Part shown: piece after piece, positions 48,616 to 58,283 of the stretch
Layout: each line of letters begins with the position of its first letter
Position numbering within the stretch: the first letter of the stretch is position 1
Origin: Oscillospiraceae bacterium
GTDB lineage: Bacteria; Bacillota; Clostridia; Oscillospirales; Ruminococcaceae
NCBI GenBank assembly: GCA_024695445.1
Contig: JAILIG010000133.1
Span: 1 to 64,000 of the forward strand
Direction: 5' to 3'
DNA length: 64,000 bases
The notes under the pieces: model-generated
Databases searched by the model: none
What the model saw: only the letters and a program-made list of their open reading frames with translations
What the model was told of the DNA's origin: nothing
Translations under genes and position numbers: made by a program

Positions 48616-49917
48616 ATGGACTTTGATGTGATGCGGATTTTGCTGGACTGCGGACTGATTCTTTTTGCGACCAAGGCACTCGGCATGGTGACGCGCAAGC
48701 TCGGTCTGCCGCAGGTGGTCGGAATGATTCTGGCGGGACTGCTGATCGGGCCTGCGCTGTTCTTCCGCGCTTCCTTCCCCGGTCTGATTCACCCGACGCC
48801 GGAGGAGATGAATGTTTTAAAGAGCTTCTCGCAGATCGGCGTGGTGTTCATTCTGTTTTCGAGCGGACTGGAGACGGATTTCCGCGAGATGAAACGCTGC
48901 GGCCTCGCCGCAACGATGATTGCGGTGGCGGGCGTCGCGGTCCCAATGCTGTTCGGAACGGTCGTCGCGCTGCTGTTCATGGGCGGACTGGACCGCATTC
49001 ATGATTCCGCACTGCTGATGAATGCGCTGTTTGTCGGCTGCATTCTGTCCGCAACGAGCGTCGGCATTACGGTTGAGACGCTGCGTGAGCTCGGCAAGCT
49101 CAAAACCAAGGTCGGAACCGCGATTCTCAGTGCCGCGATCATTGACGATGTCATCGGCATCGTGGTGCTGAGCGTCATCACGGGACTTGGCGGCGAGGGC
49201 AGCGTTCTGATGACGCTGCTGCGCGTTGCGGGATTCTTCTTCTTCACGGCAGTCGCCGGCTGGCTGCTGCGGCAGGCCTTCCGCAAACTGGTCAAGGTGT
49301 ATCCGCACCGGCGCCGCACGAGCATTTTCGCCTTCTCGGCCTGCTTCTTCTTCGCCTATGCGGCGGAAAAGTATTTCGGCATCGCCGCGATTACCGGCGC
49401 GTATATGGCCGGTCTGGTGCTGAGCGGCCTCGGCGACACCAAGTTTGTGGACCGCAAGGTCATCGTCAGCGGCTATATGTTCTTCACGCCGATGTTCTTC
49501 GCGTATATCGGCATCAGCGCGGATTTCAGCCATTTCCGGTTGACTGAGCTCTGGTTTGTGCTGGGATTCCTGCTGGCGGGCATCCTCGGAAAGATCATGG
49601 GCTGTGCCGCGACGGCGCGGGGCTTCGGTTTCCGCGGGCGGGAATCTATGGCAGTGGGCTTCGGCATGATCGCGCGCGGTGAGGTCGCGCTGGCCGTCTA
49701 CGCGACGGGGCAGGGGATGATCGTTCCCGGCAGCGGCATTGATCCGCTGGTCGCCACGATTTTCCTGATTATCACAAGCTCGATTCTGTGTCCCGTGCTG
49801 CTCAAGCTGGCGTTCCGCAACCAGCAGACCGAGGTCATCGGCGCAGCGGAGCACTCGGTCAGGATTTCGTCGGAGGCACTGGAAAATGTGCATCACGACA
49901 TAGACGGGGAAGCGTAA
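48616..49917 (+). CDS. CPA2-type cation/proton antiporter
   Basis: LPQVVGMILAGLLIGPALF; 12-TM-like; AITGAYMAGLVLSG. Confidence 0.9.
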   Translation: MDFDVMRILLDCGLILFATKALGMVTRKLGLPQVVGMILAGLLIGPALFFRASFPGLIHPTPEEMNVLKSFSQIGVVFILFSSGLETDFREMKRCGLAATMIAVAGVAVPMLFGTVVALLFMGGLDRIHDSALLMNALFVGCILSATSVGITVETLRELGKLKTKVGTAILSAAIIDDVIGIVVLSVITGLGGEGSVLMTLLRVAGFFFFTAVAGWLLRQAFRKLVKVYPHRRRTSIFAFSACFFFAYAAEKYFGIAAITGAYMAGLVLSGLGDTKFVDRKVIVSGYMFFTPMFFAYIGISADFSHFRLTELWFVLGFLLAGILGKIMGCAATARGFGFRGRESMAVGFGMIARGEVALAVYATGQGMIVPGSGIDPLVATIFLIITSSILCPVLLKLAFRNQQTEVIGAAEHSVRISSEALENVHHDIDGEA

Positions 49918-49941
49918 TATCTCGGAAAGGGGCGGTGTACC

Positions 49942-50676
49942 GTGCCGGAGCAGGCTCCTGCGCTGTTTCTGCGGGAAATCTCAGTCGATTGGGACGGGAT
50001 TCCGGCAGACAGCTATCTGCGGAAAATTCCCGCACTGGTGTCTCTGCGTCAGCTCTGCTTTCACAGACCGGTGACCTTTTTCACCGGAGAGAACGGCAGC
50101 GGAAAATCCACGCTGCTGGAAGCGATTGCGGTTGCCTGCGGATTCAATCCGGAGGGCGGTTCCCGCAATTACTGCTTTTCCACTTATGATACGCACTCGG
50201 AGCTCTGCCGGTCGCTGGGGCTGGTCAAAGGGAGCCGCGCTGCGAAGTGGGGATATTTCCTGCGCGCCGAGAGCTTTTACAATGTGGCGACGGCCGAGGA
50301 GGCGTACAGCAGATATGCGCGCCGCGGCTCGGAGGAATACCATAAGCGCTCACACGGCGAGAGCTTTCTGCATCTGGTGCAGCAGAATTTCACCGGAGAC
50401 AGCCTGTATCTGCTGGACGAGCCGGAGGCGGCGCTGTCCCCGCAGCGGCAGCTGACCTTGCTGCTGGAGCTCCGCCGGTGTGTCCGGGCGGGCGCACAGT
50501 TTCTCATCGCGTCGCATTCGCCGATCCTGCTGGGAATGCCCGATGCCGAGCTGCTCTGCTTTGACGGCGGCCGGATTCATCCCTGCACCTACGAGGAGAC
50601 CGGAAGCTACCGCGTGACGGAGATGTTTGTCCGCCGCCGGGAGCAGCTTCTGCGGCAGCTCTTTGCCGGGGAGTAA
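49942..50676 (+). CDS. AAA/ABC-type ATPase (RecF/SMC-like, stand-alone)
   Basis: FFTGENGSGKSTLLEAIAVACGFNPEGG; LYLLDEPEAALSPQRQL; IASHSPILLGMPDAELLCFD. Confidence 0.88.
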   Translation: MPEQAPALFLREISVDWDGIPADSYLRKIPALVSLRQLCFHRPVTFFTGENGSGKSTLLEAIAVACGFNPEGGSRNYCFSTYDTHSELCRSLGLVKGSRAAKWGYFLRAESFYNVATAEEAYSRYARRGSEEYHKRSHGESFLHLVQQNFTGDSLYLLDEPEAALSPQRQLTLLLELRRCVRAGAQFLIASHSPILLGMPDAELLCFDGGRIHPCTYEETGSYRVTEMFVRRREQLLRQLFAGE

Positions 50677-50831
50677 CACTGTATTGATACGCCGTACTGA
50701 ACAGTCAGTGCGGCGTATTTTGTGCCTGTTTGCCGCAAAAAAACAGTTGACACGGGCGTTCTGTTCGTGCTATAATTTCAGTAAAGAGACAGATTCTGAC
50801 AGCAGTATCATTCGTACAAAGGAGATTCGCT

Positions 50832-52862
50832 ATGAAGAAAGCAAGACTGTATGTTCTGGAAACCGTCGTGCTCATCCTGTGTGTGTTGTGTCTGTCCGGC
50901 CCGGCTGCCTCCGCGTCCGGAATGTTCCTGACGGTGTTTCCGCTTCCGGAGGCGGAAAACGGCATTCTGACCGTCGGCGGGCAGGCATGGTACCGCGTCA
51001 GGGGGCTTGAAAGCGGCGGCGAATACCTGATTGCGGTGCGGGATGCCTCCGGCGCGCAGCAGATGGTTGCCGTCTCAAACGGCGAGCGGAGCCGGTACGA
51101 CCGCTGGACCTATACCGATTACCGGATGACGCCGAGCACCGATCCGCGGATCTCCCAGCTGACCGCCGGCGGCTATCCGATCTCTTACCGGGACGGTGAG
51201 CTGTACATCGGATATTATTACAACGACGACGGCGATCAGACCTGGTCGCACGAGGACGGCCGGCTCTGTTACCGTGTCTGCGGCAGAGCGGTCTATCTGA
51301 AATACGATGCGGAATGCCCGGAGCCTTTTTCCTTTACGGATGACAGGTCTGCGGCCTCTGAGATCATCCTCTACGCCGCCGCACCGGTTCTGTCGCGCTG
51401 CATCACGGCGCAGCCTGCCGCGGAGTCGTATGTCATAGAGGACAGCGGCTATCCGGCACCGGTGTTTTCCGTCGGTCTGGCGGAGGGTGTCACCGCAGAC
51501 AGCGTCTGCTGGTTTGCGGACGGCGAACAGCAGCCCTGCACGGCGCTGCGCTTTCAGGCGGACTGCCTGACCGGTCAGAAGGCCGGCGTCCACCGCGTCA
51601 GCTGTCTGGTCGAAGCGCATGACAGCGAGGGAACCCATTACCGTGAAGCGTCCGCAGAGGCGGCCTTCGTCATTGCAAAGGGCGTGGTGCCGGATTCGGT
51701 CATGACCTTTTCCGACATTCACGAGGAGTATCACTTCATCGGCGATGCGATCGCGGCTGTGATGCAGGAAACAGGCGGGTATATCCCGTCGCTGGTCATT
51801 TGCAGCGGCGACTTCGTGAACGGCCCGACCGCGTACCGGGACACGGAGCTGAACCGGTATTTCCCGCAGATCGTGTCCGGTCTCGGCGGACTGGACGCCG
51901 TATTTGTCGCCGGCAATCACGATTCTGCGGAGGCTGCTGCTATGATGTCTGCGGCCGCGGGGCTCGGCGCATCGCCGGAGCTTTCCCCGGCCGGCGGTCT
52001 GATCTTTGACGGGGAGTCGGAGGCGGTCGCAGCAGGGGGCAGAAACAGCCGGTTTGCACAGGGCATTGTCACTTACGGAATAAATTTCGCTTCGGTTGTG
52101 AGGAATGAGGCTTCTGATCCGTATTATACTTATGAGAGCGTCATCGGTGATACGGAGCGCTTTCTGCAGGAGACGGCGGCGGACTATCACGGCGAGCTGG
52201 TCATCATCTCCGCGCATTCGGGGCTTCATGTCATCGGGATGCAGCCGGAATCCGAAACCGCCTACCAGTCGCAGCTCAGAGCATGGCTCGGCGACAATAT
52301 CTACAATGTGGATATGGCGTATGAGCTGGCCGAAACGATCAACCGCTATGCGGAGCAGTATGACATGGACATCATCTATCTGTTCGGCCACAATCATTCG
52401 AGAGGGGAAACAGAGCTGTTTCTGACGGACGGCGACCGGCTGATTTCCCCGCGGTGTTACAGCGACCGGAGCTTCGGCTCGATGACGCTGCACTTCACTT
52501 ATGCCAATGCCGGCTATCTTTCGTCTGTCATCGGCAGCGCCGCCGCACATTTCACCTTCCTGTACCGGGACGGCGGCTGCATCCGTGAGCTGATGCTCAG
52601 TGCGGAAGGCAGAATCCTCCGGCGCTCCGAGATCAGGGCAAAGCATCCGTATGAGGCGCCGTCCCCCGCCGAAACAACGGATCAGACCACTGACACGACG
52701 GCTGAAAAGACGCATCCGGAGACGGAAACGACTGCTGAGAAGACGGGCTCTGCGCAGCAGATTCCCGCTCCGGAAACCGGTGACGGACAGACTGCGGCTG
52801 CTGCATTGGCCGTTCCCGTACTTGCCGTTTTGCTGCTGAGCAGGAATCGGCAGAGGACCTGA
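50832..52862 (+). CDS. Secreted metallophosphoesterase with C-terminal sortase-type (PETGD) anchor
   Basis: Signal peptide; VMTFSDIHEEYHFI..VICSGDFVN..VAGNHDS..GHNHS calcineurin-like motifs; PAPETGDGQTAAAALAVPVLAVLLLSRNRQRT. Confidence 0.85.
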   Translation: MKKARLYVLETVVLILCVLCLSGPAASASGMFLTVFPLPEAENGILTVGGQAWYRVRGLESGGEYLIAVRDASGAQQMVAVSNGERSRYDRWTYTDYRMTPSTDPRISQLTAGGYPISYRDGELYIGYYYNDDGDQTWSHEDGRLCYRVCGRAVYLKYDAECPEPFSFTDDRSAASEIILYAAAPVLSRCITAQPAAESYVIEDSGYPAPVFSVGLAEGVTADSVCWFADGEQQPCTALRFQADCLTGQKAGVHRVSCLVEAHDSEGTHYREASAEAAFVIAKGVVPDSVMTFSDIHEEYHFIGDAIAAVMQETGGYIPSLVICSGDFVNGPTAYRDTELNRYFPQIVSGLGGLDAVFVAGNHDSAEAAAMMSAAAGLGASPELSPAGGLIFDGESEAVAAGGRNSRFAQGIVTYGINFASVVRNEASDPYYTYESVIGDTERFLQETAADYHGELVIISAHSGLHVIGMQPESETAYQSQLRAWLGDNIYNVDMAYELAETINRYAEQYDMDIIYLFGHNHSRGETELFLTDGDRLISPRCYSDRSFGSMTLHFTYANAGYLSSVIGSAAAHFTFLYRDGGCIRELMLSAEGRILRRSEIRAKHPYEAPSPAETTDQTTDTTAEKTHPETETTAEKTGSAQQIPAPETGDGQTAAAALAVPVLAVLLLSRNRQRT

Positions 52863-52899
52863 TACAGTGCAGACTGACAAACGGAAAAGAGGGAAGATT

Positions 52900-54606
52900 A
52901 TGAAACTGAAAAAACTGACAGCGGCTTTGCTTTCGGCGGCCGTGATGCTCGCCGGCACGGGACAGATTCCCGCTTCCGCGGCGGACACCGCGAAACAGAT
53001 TCCGAATGACTATGATTCCGCGCTGGAATTTCTGAACACCTACGGCGTGACGCGGATCAACCGGGACAATATCTGCTTTGTCTTTCCGGAGCCGGTGACA
53101 GAGGAGGGCGAGGAGCCGGTCTATGCAATCGCCGGGCTGGACGCGGGCGGTACCGTGACCTACCGTGAAGTGTTTACATCGCCGGACGGGCGTTCTCCGT
53201 TCCAACTTGAGGTCATCCGGGTTTTGACCAACCCCGGCTGCTACTTTTACTGTACCTATACTTCAGATGTCAGTGATCCGGACAGCGCCTACACCTACAT
53301 ATTTGAAACGGACAACCGCGGAGTCATCACCGAGACCGACCTTTACGGCTGGGTGCCGGACTGTCCTGCGGAGTACAGCCGGTTCACGGAGGAGAACGGC
53401 AAAATCGGGGTTCACGGAAGGTATCTCGCATACTGCATTGAGAACAACGCCGGGACAGCGTACAGCTGGAGCGAAACGGCTGTGGACAGTGCCGCACAGA
53501 AGGTGCTGGTCTCACAGTGCAGCGGCGCTGCGCAGGAAATGGTTCCGGGAGCGCGTACCTGTTCCGTCCATGTCTACAAGGTGCTGCAGGACGGACAGCT
53601 GACCGTTACATGGGATCTGTGCGAGCTCGCAGAGGGCGGAACGGGGCTGCCGGCTGAAACCCTGACCGAGACCTTCTGTGCGGTGGACAATGTATCAGCG
53701 GTGCTGCGGCCGGACGAAGTGTACTTCCGGATGCTGGATGCCGGAACGGGCAAGCTGCTGACGCTCGATCCGGACAATCTGCCGGTGCTGGATGTCCGGA
53801 CGGAATATCTCCTCGATCGCCCCGGCAAAGAGGATTTTGCCGTTCAGCTTGTAAACGGGGATGTTCCGGTGCGCGTGGACAGCTATACAATCACGGAAAA
53901 CCCGATTGTGCTGCCGATTGCGGAGGCCTTCCGGAATGCCGGCGACCGTGTGTCGGTCAGAGAAGGGACGGAGCCTGCCGGATACCGCATCGTTACGATG
54001 AACACCGCTGTGCAGAAGAACCGCTCCTGTATCGTGGACGCGAAATTCCGGTATGTCATCCGCGGCGATGTCAATTTCGACGGCGAATTCGGGATGTCCG
54101 ATCTCGTGCTGATGACGCGCTGGCTGCTCTGTGAAAATCAGGCGTGGCTGAGAAACTGGGCTGCGGGCGACATGAATGAGGACAACCGGCTGGATTCCCG
54201 CGATCTGGTGCTGATGAAGCGCCTGCTGATGACGCGGCCGGCTGCGGCGCACTGCACGCTGACCGTTGAGACCTCTTACAGCGGCTTCGGTGTTATGGGA
54301 CAGCCGCTCGGCAGCGGAGAATTCACGCAGACCTTTGATGTCACGGAGGGTGACCTGTTCTATGAATATATGGACGGTACCTGGCATCCGAACGACGGAG
54401 CCAGGACGCCGATTCTGCGTGTCGAACGGATTACGGAGGACGGCGTGCTGTTCACGGCGCATTACCGCGGAGAGGATCAGCAGTCGGAGCTCGCCTACGA
54501 TGCGGAGGAGCTCTATCCCGTCAGCTCGACCTTTGTGGTCTATGACGGCATCAATTACAGCCACGGCATCCGGTTCGGCGGCTATACGCCTGCCGGCTCC
54601 CAATGA
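52900..54606 (+). CDS. Secreted protein with internal dockerin module
   Basis: Signal peptide; VIRGDVNFDGEFGMSDLVLMTRWLL...AAGDMNEDNRLDSRDLVLMKRLLM duplicated EF-hand-like dockerin repeats. Confidence 0.88.
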   Translation: MKLKKLTAALLSAAVMLAGTGQIPASAADTAKQIPNDYDSALEFLNTYGVTRINRDNICFVFPEPVTEEGEEPVYAIAGLDAGGTVTYREVFTSPDGRSPFQLEVIRVLTNPGCYFYCTYTSDVSDPDSAYTYIFETDNRGVITETDLYGWVPDCPAEYSRFTEENGKIGVHGRYLAYCIENNAGTAYSWSETAVDSAAQKVLVSQCSGAAQEMVPGARTCSVHVYKVLQDGQLTVTWDLCELAEGGTGLPAETLTETFCAVDNVSAVLRPDEVYFRMLDAGTGKLLTLDPDNLPVLDVRTEYLLDRPGKEDFAVQLVNGDVPVRVDSYTITENPIVLPIAEAFRNAGDRVSVREGTEPAGYRIVTMNTAVQKNRSCIVDAKFRYVIRGDVNFDGEFGMSDLVLMTRWLLCENQAWLRNWAAGDMNEDNRLDSRDLVLMKRLLMTRPAAAHCTLTVETSYSGFGVMGQPLGSGEFTQTFDVTEGDLFYEYMDGTWHPNDGARTPILRVERITEDGVLFTAHYRGEDQQSELAYDAEELYPVSSTFVVYDGINYSHGIRFGGYTPAGSQ

Positions 54607-54865
54607 CCGAAAGCGCTCCGCCCGGCAGTGCCGTGCGCGTCCGCGCATCAAGTGAATGAAAGGCGAAGCAATCGCCCGCAGGGAGGATGTCCTTTGACAG
54701 AGGGCGTCCTCCCTTTTCTGTACGCATTTGCTGCGCAAAGACGGCGCGCATCCCGTTCCCGGTTGACAGACCGCCGAAAAAATGTTAGACTAAAGTGTAA
54801 CCCTTCCGATGTGAAACCGGTCTGGTGAAATAGAACAGGTACCGTTCCAATCAGGCAGAAAGGAA

Positions 54866-55432
54866 GTGAACACCGTGACCGATGAAGCGATCATCTCTTT
54901 GCTGGAGCACCGCGACGAGCGCGCACTGCGTGCCATTGAACGGCAGTACGGCGGCGCAGGACGCAATATCGCAGCGCAGATCCTCGGCAGCGAGGAGGAC
55001 GCGCAGGAGGCCTTTCAGGACACGCTCCTGCGGCTCTGGAATGCGATTCCGCCGGAGCGCCCGGAAAATCTGTTTTCGTATCTCTGCACCGTGCTGCGCC
55101 GCATCTCTTACAACAAGCGCGAAAAGCAGATTGCGGAGAAGCGCGGCGGCGGTCAGAGGGCGCTCGTGCTGGATGAGCTGGCGGAGGTCACGGCAGACAG
55201 CCGGAATGTGGAGGACATCCTCTCGGCGCGTCTGCTCGGCGAAGCGGTCAACGGGTTTCTTGCCGGATTAAAGCCCGATGCGCGCTCCGTGTTTATTCAG
55301 CGGTACGGCAATCAGCGGTCTGTCGCCCAGATTGCGGAGCTGTATGAAATGTCTGAGAGCAAGGTCAAGGTCACGCTGATGCGGACGCGCAAAAAGCTGC
55401 GCGCATACTTAAAAAAGGAGGGCTTGTTATGA
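54866..55432 (+). CDS. ECF-type RNA polymerase sigma factor
   Basis: EDAQEAFQDTLLRLWNAIPPERPENLFSYLCTVLRRI; QRSVAQIAELYEMSESKVKVTLMRTRKKLRAYL. Confidence 0.9.
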   Translation: MNTVTDEAIISLLEHRDERALRAIERQYGGAGRNIAAQILGSEEDAQEAFQDTLLRLWNAIPPERPENLFSYLCTVLRRISYNKREKQIAEKRGGGQRALVLDELAEVTADSRNVEDILSARLLGEAVNGFLAGLKPDARSVFIQRYGNQRSVAQIAELYEMSESKVKVTLMRTRKKLRAYLKKEGLL

Positions 55433-56802
55433 AGGAGCAGGAGCTTCTGCACGCAATTCAGAATGCAGACCGGAAGTATTATGAGGAAGCTCAGGCGCGG
55501 ATTCATCATCGGAAGGAGAACAACACTATGAGAACAACTGTCATTCGCCGGATCCTGTCCGGCACGGCCGTTGCAGCGATGCTGGCCGTGACCGCGATGT
55601 ACGGCGCGAAAATTTACCGTGCCGGTTCGGATAACCGGATCGTCAACACCGTACCGGGAAGCGCTGCAGGCGTGCAGACGACGGAGCCGGGAAGCGCACC
55701 CGATGTGCAGACCGAAGAATTCAGCGGGGAAAATTTCCTCGGCGGACAGGGCAGGCTGCACAGCTCCCGGATGGGAAAGATTATGTACGACAGCGACAAC
55801 TGGTATTTTTCGCCCGGCTATTCTGCAAAGATGACAGCGGATGCCGGAATCAGGCTGAACAAAACCAATCCGGCCGGCGGGGGCATTCTGGCGGAGCACG
55901 AGAGTTATCTGACGGACAGTGCCAACGGCGCGCTGTATGTCAATGATACCGATACCGGCGCGGTCTATGCGCTGGACGATGCTGGCAGCAGGACGCTGCT
56001 GAACGGTTCCGCACAGCAGGCCGTTCCCGGTCAGAGCATTCATATTCAGCGCATCCTGCGCCTGACCGATACCAAGTATTATGTGGACGGCTGGCTCTTC
56101 ACGGATGGCTGGGAGAATGCCTCTGAGTTCTGGCGGATCATCGACACCGCTTCCGGCACATCGGTCCGCGGCGATGCGGAGATGCTCTGCTTTGACCGGA
56201 TTTACTCCGACGGCGATGCGGGCGTATATACCGTGCTGTGGAACGGTGATGCGGAAACGGGAAATTTTGCACTCGGACATATTACCGAGGAAAAGACGGA
56301 GATCGTGATGAATGAGTGTCCGCGTGGCTACGGCTGGTATATCTATGACAACTGCGTGTATTACCGCGTGCCGGAGGGCTGCGAGGGGTACCGGGATTTC
56401 ATGAAGTACGACCTCGCAACCGGCGAAAGGACGGTTCTGGAGAAGGACTGCGGCTATGAGCAGATCGTGCTCTGCGGCGACACCGTCTATACGCAGATGA
56501 ATGCGGAGCAGAACCGGACAGAGGCACATATCGTTACCTTCAAGCCCGACCTGACCGACAAAAAGGAGATGACATTTGCCTATCCGGAGAAGATACAGAG
56601 CGCAAGCGCCGTATATCTCATTGATGTCTGCGGGGATACGCTGGTTTTCGATGTGTTAGGCGGAAAAAAAGATCAGGAGACGCTGCCGGATATCAGCAGC
56701 TCCGATACTGCAGTGTGGGATCCGTATTATTTGCTCTGCCGCATGGATACCGGAGCCATGCAGACATTCACCCTCGATCACGGACAGGATGCAGGGAAGT
56801 AA
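55429..56802 (+). CDS. Membrane-anchored protein co-transcribed with the sigma factor (candidate anti-sigma/sensor)
   Basis: Overlaps sigma gene; short cytoplasmic N-terminus, one TM (ILSGTAVAAMLAVTAMYGAKIY), large extracytoplasmic repeat domain. Confidence 0.7.
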   Translation: MKEQELLHAIQNADRKYYEEAQARIHHRKENNTMRTTVIRRILSGTAVAAMLAVTAMYGAKIYRAGSDNRIVNTVPGSAAGVQTTEPGSAPDVQTEEFSGENFLGGQGRLHSSRMGKIMYDSDNWYFSPGYSAKMTADAGIRLNKTNPAGGGILAEHESYLTDSANGALYVNDTDTGAVYALDDAGSRTLLNGSAQQAVPGQSIHIQRILRLTDTKYYVDGWLFTDGWENASEFWRIIDTASGTSVRGDAEMLCFDRIYSDGDAGVYTVLWNGDAETGNFALGHITEEKTEIVMNECPRGYGWYIYDNCVYYRVPEGCEGYRDFMKYDLATGERTVLEKDCGYEQIVLCGDTVYTQMNAEQNRTEAHIVTFKPDLTDKKEMTFAYPEKIQSASAVYLIDVCGDTLVFDVLGGKKDQETLPDISSSDTAVWDPYYLLCRMDTGAMQTFTLDHGQDAGK

Positions 56803-56824
56803 GCCCCTGCACAAAAAAAGCGCC

Positions 56825-56906
56825 CGGCAGCCCGAATGAAAGCTTCGGTCCAGCCTTTTCAAAGGCCTGCGTGTGTCACGCATCAAACTATGTCTTTGAT
56901 GCCGGG
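56825..56906 (-). repeat. Structured multi-hairpin intergenic repeat family B, copy 2
   Basis: Minus strand GCATCAAAgacatagTTTGATGCGTGAcaCACGCAGGCCTTTGAAAAGGCTGGACCGAAGCTTTCATTCGGGCTGCCG. Confidence 0.65.
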
Positions 56907-57067
56907 CAGCGAAACGCTCCGGACTAAAAAAGAACTCCGCAAAGCGAAACCGGAATACAGGGCGGCCCGCACTGTAAAAAGCTACAGTTTTCCGATTGAC
57001 AAATCGGATACATTCTGGATGCTATTCCGAATTTGTGCGCGGGATACGGAAATCTGTCCGCCAAATA

Positions 57068-57096
57068 TTGACAAATCTTTCACAATGTGCTATAAT
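57068..57096 (+). promoter_or_regulatory. Promoter of glutamate synthase operon
   Basis: TTGACAAATCTTTCACAATGTGCTATAAT; 27/29 identical to amt promoter core. Confidence 0.85.
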
Positions 57097-57105
57097 AGCG
57101 ACAAT

Positions 57106-57167
57106 GGAATGAACAAAGGCGTTCATCCGGAACACGGACTCCGTGTCTCCGGGTGGACGCTTTTTTT
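57106..57167 (+). promoter_or_regulatory. ANTAR-type antitermination leader: hexaloop hairpin overlapping terminator
   Basis: ATGAAC[AAAGGC]GTTCAT versus terminator GCGTTCATCCGGA..CTCCGGGTGGACGC-TTTTTTT. Confidence 0.75.
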
Positions 57168-57188
57168 GTTGACAAGGAGGAGTATGAG

Positions 57189-58283
57189 ATGATCCCACTC
57201 GAAGGTCAGGTGCGCATTCCGTCCGGCTGCGCGGTATCTGCGATGATCTCCCGCGACGGCAGACGCATGAACGGCGAACGCATCATCGAGAGCATGGTGC
57301 CGATGCACGACCGCTCCAACGGTCTCGGCGGCGGCTTTGCCGCATACGGCATCTATCCGGAATACCGCGACTTTTACGCGCTGCATATTTTCTTCAGCAG
57401 CCGCAGCGCACAGAGCGCGTGCATGACGCTGCTGAAGGAGTATTTCGAGATCGTGCAGGACGAGCACATCAAGGTGCGCAAGATGCCGCAGATCACCGAT
57501 GAACCGATTATCCGGCGCGTGTTTGTCTCGCCGATGCAGTCGGTACTGCGGCATTTGCAGATCGACGAAAAGGAACTCGTCGTGCGTGTCGTCAACCGCA
57601 TCAACGCGCAGTCGGACGGCAGCTATGTCTTCTCCTGCGGCAAGAATATGGGCGCGTTCAAGGCAGTTGGCTTCCCGGAGGATGTCGGCAGATACTACCG
57701 CCTCGAAGAATACGATGCCTACTGCTGGACGGCGCACGGCCGGTACCCGACAAATACGCCCGGCTGGTGGGGCGGCGCGCATCCGTTCTGTATGCTCGAT
57801 TATTCGATCGTCCACAACGGCGAAATCTCCAGCTATGACGCCAACCGCCGCTTCATTGAGATGTACGGCTACAAATGTACCTTGCAGACCGACACCGAGG
57901 TCATCACCTATATCGCGGACTACCTGCTCAGACGGCAGGGACTGACGCTCGACGAAATGGCTGCGGTCATTGCGGCACCGTTCTGGTCCACGATCGAAGG
58001 AAAATCCGGTGCGGACCGCGAGAAGTACACCTATCTGCGCACGGTCTTTCCGAGCCTGCTGGTGACCGGTCCGTTCTCGATCATTCTCGGTTTTGACGGC
58101 GGCCTCATGGCGCTCAACGACCGCCTGAAGCTGCGTTCGATGGTGGTCGGCGAGCAGGACGACATGGTCTATATCGCAAGTGAGGAGGCCGCAATCCGCG
58201 TCATGGCGCCGGAGATCAAAAACATCTGGTCGCCCGCCGGCGGCGAGCCGGTCATCGTTCGGGTAAAGGAGGGAGCATTTTGA
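57189..58283 (+). CDS. Glutamate synthase, class II glutamine amidotransferase domain subunit
   Basis: YCWTAHGRYPTNTPGWWGGAHPFCMLDYSIVHNGEISSYDANRRFIE. Confidence 0.92.
   Translation: MIPLEGQVRIPSGCAVSAMISRDGRRMNGERIIESMVPMHDRSNGLGGGFAAYGIYPEYRDFYALHIFFSSRSAQSACMTLLKEYFEIVQDEHIKVRKMPQITDEPIIRRVFVSPMQSVLRHLQIDEKELVVRVVNRINAQSDGSYVFSCGKNMGAFKAVGFPEDVGRYYRLEEYDAYCWTAHGRYPTNTPGWWGGAHPFCMLDYSIVHNGEISSYDANRRFIEMYGYKCTLQTDTEVITYIADYLLRRQGLTLDEMAAVIAAPFWSTIEGKSGADREKYTYLRTVFPSLLVTGPFSIILGFDGGLMALNDRLKLRSMVVGEQDDMVYIASEEAAIRVMAPEIKNIWSPAGGEPVIVRVKEGAF

Noticed and set aside
56971-56990. Hairpin actgta aaaagc tacagt with hexaloop upstream of glutamate synthase
   Set aside because: Loop position 4 is A, not G; it lies upstream of the promoter and looks like an ordinary terminator end.
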